Assembly: GCA_026386995.1 (NCBI GenBank)
Contig: JAPLMO010000172.1
Location: 1 to 8,865, forward strand
Source: Planctomycetota bacterium
GTDB lineage: Bacteria; Planctomycetota; Phycisphaerae; FEN-1346
Direction: 5' to 3'
DNA length: 8,865 nucleotides
This document shows, piece after piece, positions 1 through 6,800 of this stretch. Under the pieces are notes generated by a model. That model searched no databases and was not told where the DNA came from. It was given only the letters and a program-made list of their open reading frames with translations. The position numbers were made by a program, and so were the translations under genes. Within the stretch, counting starts at the first letter, position 1. Every line of letters begins with the position of its first letter.

Positions 1-493
1 CCTCCTCCGCCGCCGGTCGAGGGCGCCCCGGGCACTCCGGGCGCCCCCGCGGCGCCGACGGGGCCCCAGGCGGGCGTCGTGGTGCGCATCGTTGGCATTA
101 CGCCGAAAGACGGGCCGACGGCCACGCAGTACCTCAACAGCGGCCTGATCGAAACGCTCAGGAAAGACCCGCGGACGGTCCGCCTGAAAAACGCCGCCGG
201 CGAAGAAGAAGTCCTGGCCAAGATCGTCAGGCTTCTGCCGTTCCGGGGGGGCGAGCGAGTACCAGGAATTCACCGGCAAGCCGGCCGGGGCGCCGGCGGC
301 CGGGGCGGCCGCTGCCGCCGGGGTTGATAAGAGCACCGATTCGTGGTTCGAAGCGGTCTGGGTGGTTCGGCTTCCGGAACAGGCAAAGGCCGAGGCGGCG
401 CCGGGCGCCGGCCAGGCCGGCGCCCCCGGCACCCCTGCCGCCCCCGGGGCGGCCGGTGCGCCGGCTGCCGGGGCTCCCCAGCCGAATCCTTAG
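1..493 (+). CDS. PilN/PilO-like pilus or secretion platform protein, C-terminal part, interrupted by a +1 frameshift
   Basis: The gene enters from the left edge, so its N-terminus is not seen. It is open in frame 1 from base 1 and begins with a Pro/Ala/Gly-rich linker (residues 1-25). A compact segment follows that starts VVVRIVGITPKDGPT and has a helix (ATQYLNSGLIETLRKDP). The strand-helix-strand pattern recalls the ferredoxin-like periplasmic domain of PilN/PilO/GspL-type proteins. After LLPF comes a run of seven G (245-251). Frame 1 then becomes Arg/Gly-rich nonsense and stops at 327. Frame 2 instead reads ASEYQEFTGKPAG, then SWFEAVWVVRLPEQ, then a Pro/Ala/Gly tail ending PQPNP and a TAG at 491-493. 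With six G the two halves form one protein, so I annotate one gene to 493. It may be a real mutation, a sequencing error or slippage. The stop lies 39 nt before the next gene, which suggests one operon. The coding call is firm; the PilN/O assignment is inference from fold pattern and neighbours. Confidence 0.7.
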
Positions 494-520
494 TGCGCGG
501 CCGTTCTTACATATGAGGCC

Positions 521-525
521 AGGAG
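521..525 (+). promoter_or_regulatory. Shine-Dalgarno site for the PilO-like gene
   Basis: AGGAG lies 7 nt upstream of the ATG at 533 and 10 nt upstream of a second in-frame ATG at 536. The spacing favours 533, although 536 cannot be excluded. Confidence 0.7.
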
Positions 526-532
526 CCGAGAC

Positions 533-1681
533 ATGATGGAAAAGATCAAACGCCACTTGTTCCTGGTGGCGCTGGGCGGCGGGGTGGTCGTGATCGCCCT
601 GGCGGTCAGCCTGGTGACGTACTTCGGTTACGTCGCTCCGAACGCCAGGCTCTGCAAGACCTACGACAGTACTCTGGCCATGATGAACTCGCTGAAAGGG
701 AGCCCCATCTACACGGCGGATCTCGTGAAGGCGGTGTCTGAGCAGGTCGACCTCCGCAAGAAGCAGTACGCCGACATCCTGAACGCCATCCGCAAGGACG
801 GGGCCGCCCGCAAGCCCCTTGTGGAGGGCGTGTTCCCGACGACAACCGACTCGGGCAAACGCCTCGACTTCAAGAACAAGTACGAGGCCCAGTTGCGGCA
901 GTTCATGAAGGACCTGCGGGCCGTGCCGCCTCCGGGCGTCGAGAAAGACGTCGTGCGGGCCGAGGAAGAAGGCGCGATGTACATCCATCCGAAGATGTCG
1001 TTCTTCCGCCCCGAGTGGGTGGAGCGTGCCGAGGCGCCTGGTATCGAAAAGGTGCGCGAGGGCCAGGAGAACCTCTGGCTGACGGAAGACGTGGTGGGCA
1101 TCATCAAGAAGATGAACGAGGACCTCCGGCCGAAGGATGGCGGGGTCATGGTCAGCACCTCGCCTGTCAAGGAAATCGACGAGATCAAGATCGGCGCCGA
1201 CGTTGCCGTCCTGGGGGGGTCGAAAATGGGGAGCAGCCAGGGCCGGTACATGCCGGCGTCCCCCGTGGCCCGCAAGCCGGATGAAAAGGCCGAGAAGAAA
1301 AAGGGCGAGGAGGCCGAGGCCCCCCGCGCCACGACGCTTTCCGGGCGGTGGTCCGACCCCGGCTACTACCAGGTGCTGCCGTTCAGGCTGGTCGTAGTGG
1401 TCGAGTCGCGGTACTCGGGTGAACTGCTCCGCCGCCTCAAGGGCACCGAGAGTTTCATCTCGGTGGCGGCGTTCCGGGAGAAACCGCTGGTCGACAACTC
1501 CAAGGAAATGATGGCGCCGCGGAAGGATTACGGGCTGCAGCGGGGGATCGTCCGCCTTGAGGTGGTGGCCGAGTCGCTGGTCTTTCAGTTGGAGGGCGGC
1601 CGCGTGACGACGCTTCCCGCGAAGCCGGCCGCGCCCGCACCCGGAAAAGCGGCAACGCCCCCGACGGCGAAACAAAAATAG
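533..1681 (+). CDS. Single-pass inner-membrane protein with PilO-like C-terminal domain (Amuc_1100-like position)
   Basis: The gene encodes 382 aa. A short basic N-terminus (MMEKIKRH) is followed by one membrane segment at residues 9-33, which predicts a cytoplasmic N-terminus and a periplasmic body. Residues 35-240 are mostly helical with charged stretches. Residues 246-266 are a Lys/Glu-rich linker (RKPDEKAEKKKGEEAEAPR). Residues about 280-365 show strand-helix-strand-strand order (LPFRLVVVVESRYSGELLRR, then SFISVAAFRE, then GIVRLEVVAESLVFQ), as in the ferredoxin-like domain of PilO/GspM proteins. The C-terminus is a Pro/Ala/Lys tail. In type IV pilus and type II secretion systems such proteins build the inner-membrane alignment platform that links the cytoplasmic motor to the secretin. 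At 382 aa it is longer than a typical PilO of about 200 aa. The identity rests on topology, the C-terminal pattern and the secretin two genes downstream; a plain 'hypothetical membrane protein' remains possible. Confidence 0.85.
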   Translation: MMEKIKRHLFLVALGGGVVVIALAVSLVTYFGYVAPNARLCKTYDSTLAMMNSLKGSPIYTADLVKAVSEQVDLRKKQYADILNAIRKDGAARKPLVEGVFPTTTDSGKRLDFKNKYEAQLRQFMKDLRAVPPPGVEKDVVRAEEEGAMYIHPKMSFFRPEWVERAEAPGIEKVREGQENLWLTEDVVGIIKKMNEDLRPKDGGVMVSTSPVKEIDEIKIGADVAVLGGSKMGSSQGRYMPASPVARKPDEKAEKKKGEEAEAPRATTLSGRWSDPGYYQVLPFRLVVVVESRYSGELLRRLKGTESFISVAAFREKPLVDNSKEMMAPRKDYGLQRGIVRLEVVAESLVFQLEGGRVTTLPAKPAAPAPGKAATPPTAKQK

Positions 1682-1734
1682 TTGATCGCACCGGCACCGC
1701 GGGTTTCGCGGCGCTGCTTGGCCGCGACGCGGTC

Positions 1735-1741
1735 AAAGGAG
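1735..1741 (+). promoter_or_regulatory. Shine-Dalgarno site for the Fn3-containing gene
   Basis: AAAGGAG sits 8 nt upstream of the ATG at 1750. It fixes the start and shows that this gene has its own ribosome loading despite sharing a likely transcript with the gene before it. Confidence 0.8.
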
Positions 1742-1749
1742 TTCAAGAC

Positions 1750-3498
1750 ATGGCAGCGGACTCGATGCAGACCTTCTTGAATAAGCACGTCGAGAAGATC
1801 GTCCTGGCGGCCGCGATCATCATCTTCGTCGTTGCGCTCATCGTCTTCGTCGCGATGCGCGACACGGTGTTCGGCAACCAGGAACAGGTCCGCACGAATG
1901 TCGAACGGGCCGTCAAGGCCCTGGTTGATGCGCGGCAGGCCCCGACGAGCCTCGAAAAGGCTCTCACGCCCGACGAACGCGCCGCCCTGGGCATCGACCA
2001 GGCCCTTCCGACGGGCGAACAGTACTTGAAGGATCGGGGCGCCCTTCCCGCCGCATGGGACGCCAGCGTCGATAAGTGGATCGAGCCGAAGGTGGGAGGC
2101 CCGCCGCCTAGGGTGATAGACGTTGTGGCTCCCGAGATCGTGGGGATTACGGACCTCCAGGTCTTCCAGGGTCGCGGTACGACGGCCGAACCGGTCACCA
2201 ACGCCGTCTTCAAACTCGAGAAGCCCGCCCTTTCGGATATTGTCTGGGCTGGCGTCGTCGGTCAAGTGGATCTGACCAACCAACTGGCCGAATACAACAA
2301 GGCCCACGCGCCGCTTGACCCGAGCGGCATCCTGATCAGCAAAGTGGAACTCCAGCGTCGCGAACTGAAGCCCGACGGCACGTGGTCGGAATGGAAGCCC
2401 GTGATGCCCGCCGTGGCGTCCGCCGCGGCGGCGAAGTGGCCTAAGCCGCCGGCCAACCCGCGCGACAAGGCCGCCGCCGGCGCATGGTACGCCGCCTGCA
2501 AGACCCTCCAGGCCGAGATCCGGCGGATGCCGTTCTACACCCTGGTCGGTAAAGACAAGGCGGGTCAGACGGCCGACATGGTGGCCGGTGCGGTTGCCGG
2601 CGTTGAGCAGCCCGATATGAAGAGGCCGGAAGAGGCCCCGCCTGCGGCCGCTGCGCCTGCGCCGGCGGCTGCGGTGCCTGCGGCGGCTCCCGAGGCGGCG
2701 GCGCCTGCAGCACCCGCCGGCACGGCGTCTCCGTGGGCAACCGCGGCCCCAACGGTCACGCAGTCTGCGGCTGGCACCCACGCTCCCACGGCTGCCGCAC
2801 GGAAGCACGTCACTGCCACCCTCTGGGCCTACGATGCCACGGTCGAGCCCCGCAAAACGTACCAGTACCAGATGCGAGTCTCGGTGGTCAGCCCGATCTA
2901 CAGCCTTCAGGAGATCAAGGAAGGCAAGACCCGCTGGGCCCTGGAGTTCTCGGGTTCCTGGAGCGCCCCCAGCCGCGAAGTCACCATCCCTGGCTTGGTC
3001 GACATCTTCTTCGTTGGGGTCGCCGGCAGCGACAAGGCCAATCTGGAAGTGCACCGGTGGATCCTCAGCCAGTGGGTCATCCAGCCCAGCGTCCAATGCA
3101 ACTTCGGCGGCCCGGTGGCGTACGTCAAGCGGCAGAAACTGATCGTGCCGGGCGCCAAGCCCGGGGCCAAGGAGGCGACAACCGCTGAGGCAATCAACGT
3201 GGACCTCAATGCCGAGGTGCTGCTGGTGGATGTCATGCGGGCGTTTCTGTACGTGCCGGAAGGTGCTCCGAGGGCTATCCGCACGAACATTCTGATCTAC
3301 GCCGATGCCCGCGGGCAGTTGAATCGCCGGATCGAGTGGGACGACAAGAACGCGTCGCGGGCCGCCAGGGCCGAGCGGGAAGGCGGCACCGGACCCGGAC
3401 CCGTCGCGCCGCCGCCGAAGACGACGACCCCACCGCCTCCGCCGCCGAAGGCGAAGGCGGAGCGCCCGGAGCACACGTCTGTCAGGCCGTCGCGCTAA
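1750..3498 (+). CDS. Single-pass envelope protein with Pro/Ala linker and fibronectin-III-like segment, probable secretin-platform component
   Basis: The gene encodes 582 aa. An amphipathic N-terminus (MAADSMQTFLNKHVEK) precedes one strong membrane segment at residues 17-36, so the body should be periplasmic. Residues 40-285 form a first region of mixed helix and strand with no motif I recognise. Residues about 289-350 are a Pro/Ala-rich linker. Residues about 352-416 resemble a fibronectin type III fold: an opening VTATLWAYDATVEP, the central TYQYQMRVSVVSP strand with alternating aromatics, and a closing WSAPSREVTIPG. A further globular stretch (FFVGVAGSDKANLEVHRW, AEVLLVDVMRAFLYVPE) ends near residue 530. 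The last 40 residues are basic and Pro-rich (PPPPPP at the core) and probably disordered. It lies between a PilO-like gene and a secretin, where PilP/GspC-type linkers occur; in Akkermansia the equivalent place is Amuc_1099. No PilP sequence signature is visible, so the role as inner-membrane-to-secretin linker is inference. The reading frame, start and stop are clear. Confidence 0.88.
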   Translation: MAADSMQTFLNKHVEKIVLAAAIIIFVVALIVFVAMRDTVFGNQEQVRTNVERAVKALVDARQAPTSLEKALTPDERAALGIDQALPTGEQYLKDRGALPAAWDASVDKWIEPKVGGPPPRVIDVVAPEIVGITDLQVFQGRGTTAEPVTNAVFKLEKPALSDIVWAGVVGQVDLTNQLAEYNKAHAPLDPSGILISKVELQRRELKPDGTWSEWKPVMPAVASAAAAKWPKPPANPRDKAAAGAWYAACKTLQAEIRRMPFYTLVGKDKAGQTADMVAGAVAGVEQPDMKRPEEAPPAAAAPAPAAAVPAAAPEAAAPAAPAGTASPWATAAPTVTQSAAGTHAPTAAARKHVTATLWAYDATVEPRKTYQYQMRVSVVSPIYSLQEIKEGKTRWALEFSGSWSAPSREVTIPGLVDIFFVGVAGSDKANLEVHRWILSQWVIQPSVQCNFGGPVAYVKRQKLIVPGAKPGAKEATTAEAINVDLNAEVLLVDVMRAFLYVPEGAPRAIRTNILIYADARGQLNRRIEWDDKNASRAARAEREGGTGPGPVAPPPKTTTPPPPPPKAKAERPEHTSVRPSR

Positions 3499-3510
3499 CC
3501 GCGCTGCCCC

Positions 3511-3533
3511 GGTCCGCTTGCCCGGACTTTCTT
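3511..3533 (+). terminator. Weak intrinsic terminator candidate after the Fn3-containing gene
   Basis: Twelve nt after the stop codon, GGTCCG (3511-3516) can pair with CGGACT (3523-3528, one G-U pair) around a 6-nt loop, followed by TTCTT. The stem is short and the T-tract poor, so it may only attenuate. An enclosing 8-bp stem (CTGCCCCG 3504-3511 with CGGGGCAG 3552-3559) could form a three-way junction instead. Confidence 0.35.
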
Positions 3534-3580
3534 GCCCGTCCGATGCGGGAACGGGGCAGGGCGGCGACCCTGTGTAGGGT

Positions 3581-3683
3581 GAGGCATGCCTCCCTCCTAC
3601 GCGCGGCAAGCACCTGTGACGGATTGATTGCGGGATCCGCCGGATTTTGCTTGCCTCCGGCGAGGCATTCGGTACATTGCCTC
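3581..3683 (+). repeat. Cluster of five GAGGCA/TGCCTC hexamers forming palindrome and hairpins
   Basis: GAGGCA occurs at 3581-3586 and 3662-3667; its complement TGCCTC occurs at 3587-3592, 3652-3657 and 3678-3683. The first pair forms a perfect 12-bp palindrome. The others can form TGCCTC-CGGC-GAGGCA (3652-3667) or, exclusively, GAGGCA with TGCCTC (3662-3683). Such an arrangement suits an operator or an alternating RNA structure; function is unproven. Confidence 0.5.
3651..3678 (+). promoter_or_regulatory. Candidate sigma-70-type promoter for the secretin gene
   Basis: TTGCCT (3651-3656) and TACATT (3673-3678) are separated by 16 bp and give fair matches to -35 and -10 boxes. The boxes overlap the hexamer repeats. 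The match is moderate and planctomycete promoter rules are poorly known, so this is tentative. Confidence 0.3.
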
Positions 3684-3712
3684 CCGTCCTTTTTTCCGTG
3701 CGGGGGGGTGGC

Positions 3713-3745
3713 TGTTATTATTCTCTTTCATTAACTTTATCTAAT
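3713..3745 (+). promoter_or_regulatory. AT-rich stretch, alternative promoter region
   Basis: About 33 nt are strongly AT-rich in an otherwise GC-rich window. TTATTA (3715-3720) and TATCTA (3738-3743) lie 17 bp apart, and TCTAAT (3740-3745) is a near -10 match. Local melting would suit transcription initiation; the boxes themselves are weak. Confidence 0.3.
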
Positions 3746-3884
3746 GGGGCACGTGCAGTCAGGTTGAAGAGAGGGCCGCCAAAGGGACTTCGCCGTTAAC
3801 CCATCCTACCGGAATCCCCACTAACCTTCGGGGAACCCCTCATGCGAGGGGGCGGACGGCGGGTCCACGCAGGGGCTCAGAGAG

Positions 3885-3889
3885 GGAGG
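3885..3889 (+). promoter_or_regulatory. Shine-Dalgarno site selecting a TTG start for the secretin
   Basis: GGAGG, within AGGGAGGA, lies 6 nt upstream of a TTG at 3896. Starting there gives a textbook signal peptide. The upstream in-frame ATG at 3842 would add 18 Arg/Gly-rich residues before it and sits in the loop of a hairpin (3836-3851), so TTG is preferred. Confidence 0.75.
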
Positions 3890-3895
3890 ACCGTC

Positions 3896-6800
3896 TTGAA
3901 ACTTGCTAGGATCGTCTTCGCTTTGGCACTGGTGGGGCTGATGGTGGGCGCGGCAGCGATGGTCTATGCCGCACCAGCCAATTCGGGCGCGGCGGCAAAG
4001 CCGAACGGCCCGACGGCCAAACAACTTCTGGAAGATGCCAAGAAGTTGTATGCCGCGCAGGACTACGCCGGGGCGCAGTCGCGCCTCGGCCAGATCAAGC
4101 CCGACCAACTGGGCTTCTTCGAGGGGATCGACTACCGGTCGATGCTCGATAAGACGAAGAAGGCCGCCGGCGCCAAGGCCGCCGACGAAAAGGCCTTCGA
4201 CGATGGCCGCCAGGCGTACGAAAGCAAGAACTACGCCGTGGCCAATCCGAAACTCGCTCAGGCCGCCTCCAGCGAATACATCGAGCGCGCCAAGTCCGAC
4301 GCCGCCAAGGGGCTTCTCTCAAAGGCCAAGGACGAGCAGGCCGCCGCCGAAAAGGCCGCCAAGGCCAAGGCCGACGCCGAGGCTGTCGCCAAGGCCAAAG
4401 ACGCCGCCGACCTGAAGGCCAAGGCTGATGCGGACGCCAAGACGGCCAAGGCCAAGACCGACGCCAAGGCTGTCGCCAAGGCCAAAGACGCCGCCGACCT
4501 GAAGGCCAAGGCCGATGCGGACGCCAAGACTGCCAAGGCCAAGGCCGACGCCGAATCTGTCGCCAAGGCCAAAGACGCCGCCGACAAGCAGGCGAAGGCC
4601 GATGCGGACGCCAAGGCCACCGCAAAGGCGAAGCAGGCGAAGGCCGAATCGTTCCTCGGCGCCGCCAAGCAAGCATACAAGGAAAACAAGGTCGTCGAGG
4701 CCCGCAAGGCCCTTGGCGAACTGAAGGCCCTGAACGTCAAACTCGGGTTCTTCGACAACCTGGCGATGAAGTCTCTTGATAGCAACGTGGCGGCGGCCGA
4801 GAAGGCTGCGGCCGCGAAGCCGATCGAGAAGCCCGCGCCGGTTGCCGTGGCCGTGAAGCCGGTCGAGACGCCGGCGCTGGTTGTGAAGGCGGTCGAAACG
4901 CCCGCGCCGGTTGCCGTGGCCGTGAAGCCGGTTGAGAAGCCGGTCGCAACGGCGACGGTGACGGTTGTGGCGAAGCCCGCCGAGTTGCCCGCCCCGGCGG
5001 CCGCCGGAACGCTCGTACAGCAAGCCAAGCGGGCCGAGGCCGAGGAAGAGATGAAACTCGGGGCCGCCGCCCTGGCCCAGCACGAATATGAGAAGGCCAA
5101 TATCCATTACAGGAAGGCCGTGGACCTGTGGCCGGAGTCCGAAAAGGCCCAGGTGGGCCTGAAGGAAGCCATGAAGTTGACCGGCGAGCACACCGAGCCT
5201 CTGGCCGGGACACTCAAGGACGTCCGCGAGATGGAGCGCGGCCGGGTCATCGCCGAAGTGCAGGATCTCCTGGCGCTGGCCGAACGGGCCCTGTCGAAGG
5301 CCGAGCGGCCGGAGGACCACAACGAAGCCCTGCGGCCGCTGGCCCAGGCCGACCGCACGATCGACGTTGCGGGCGTCCTGATGCCGGAAGAGCAGGAGCG
5401 TCTGCGCGAGGAAGTGTACGTTCTGCGCAAGGAAATCACCGCCCGCAAGTCGACGGCCGAGGCCGGCCGCGAGCGCAAGGCGGCCCAGGAAGCGGCCTCC
5501 CGCGAGGGCCAGCGCCGCGCAGCGGTGGAAGCCGACCGCCAGAACAAGGTCCGCCAACTCTGGGACAGCGCGACCGAACTGCGCAAGAGCATGCAGTTCG
5601 GCGAGGCGATCCAGATCCTCGACCGCCTTATTGCGATCGACCCGAACGACGAACGCGCCCTGCGGTGGCGCGAAGACCTCCAGTACCTGGAGGCCCAGGC
5701 CGTCCAGGTCGGCGTCCGCGACGCCCGCAAACAGGGCTACGTGGCATCCTTGACGGATTCCGAAGAATCCGCCATTCAGCCCGGCGATAAGGTCAACGGC
5801 GAGACCCGGTACCTGCGCTATCCGCAGACCAAGGACTGGGAGGAACTGACGAAGTTCCGCCGCGAGTTCACCAAGGCCGTCTCCGCCGAGCCGAAGGCCG
5901 TGGCCGACACCCGCCGGCGCCTCAGCGAGGAAATCGACCTCGACTTCGAAAAGACCAGCCTCGATAACGTCCTGAAGTACATCAGCGAAGTCCAACGGGG
6001 CCTGAACATCGTCATCGACCCCGACATCGCCGCCGGCGGCGTCGACCTCTCGACCCGCGTTGTCGACCTGAAGGTCAAACGCGTTTCCATCGAGTCGGTC
6101 TTCGGCCTCATCCTCGGCAGCGACCTGGGCTACAAGGTCGAGCCGGGTTACATCCTGATCACCACCAAAGAGAAGATGCAGCAGAACCTGCCCGTGGTGA
6201 CGTATCCGGTGCAGGACCTCGTGGCACAGATTCCGGACTTCTCGGACCAGGCGCCGCGGTTTGAAGTGGGCAACGTTCTTGCGGCCGCGGCGCAGGCGTC
6301 GGGCGGCGGCGGCGGCGGGGCCAACCTCTTCGGCGCCGCCGCGGCGGGCGCCGGGGCCGAGCCGTCCGCGGGCTCCACGGAACTCATCGCCATCATCCAG
6401 CGGACCGTCAGCAGCCAGTCCGACCCCAGAGTGGCCGCGTGGTCCGATGAAGGCGGTCCGTCCGCCATCGAGTACATGAACGGCCTGCTCATCATCACCC
6501 AGACCCGCCGCGGCCATGAGAAGGTCTCGGACCTGCTCGAGCAACTCCGCCGCGAACGCGCCATCATGATCAGCGTCGAGGCGCGCTTCTGCCAGGTCTC
6601 CGACAGTTTCCTCCAGGACATCACCCTCGACGTCGACGCGACCTTCCTGAGTCACCCTACTGGGTTCGAGCTTAGTAACAACCCGATCGGCACCGGCACG
6701 CAGGTCATCAATCAGCCGGTCTTGTTGCCGGATGGCACAGGAGCCATTGGCCCGCCCGTGATTAACCCGGCTCCGCCACCGGCCTTCTTCCCCGGGCCGC

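Larger units (their letters stand above)
3499..3895 (+). other. 397-nt non-coding leader between the platform genes and the secretin
   Basis: No convincing coding sequence is seen on either strand. The stretch holds a weak terminator-like hairpin just after the upstream stop (3511-3533) inside a larger stem (3504-3511 with 3552-3559). It also holds a hairpin ACCCT-GTGT-AGGGT (3567-3580), five copies of the hexamer GAGGCA or its complement (3581-3683), a T6 run (3690-3695), an AT-rich patch (3713-3745), and a CCCCTC-ATGC-GAGGGG hairpin (3836-3851). It is much longer than the other gaps in the cluster, so the secretin is probably transcribed or regulated at least partly on its own. Confidence 0.6.

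Noticed and set aside
227..1675. 482-codon open frame on the minus strand
   Set aside because: It is antisense to the PilO-like gene, and its Arg/His-rich composition is typical of a shadow frame.
1697..1730. Small hairpins between the second and third genes as a terminator
   Set aside because: Stems are about 5 bp with no T-tract, and the next gene is close with a strong ribosome site, so cotranscription is more likely.
1585..3609. 674-codon open frame on the minus strand
   Set aside because: It lies antisense to the platform genes; its product is Arg/Gly/His-rich, and the plus-strand frames have proper membrane segments, ribosome sites and codon bias. Long antisense frames are common in GC-rich DNA.
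3336..3734. 132-codon plus-strand frame running from the Fn3 gene into the leader
   Set aside because: It overlaps the coding 3' end in another frame, has no ribosome site and gives an Arg/Cys-rich product.
4358..4618. CRISPR-like repeat array
   Set aside because: The repeats are contiguous, in frame and protein-coding, with no spacers.
4319..6655. 778-codon open frame on the minus strand
   Set aside because: It is antisense to the secretin and mirrors its repeats; no ribosome site or family signature is visible.
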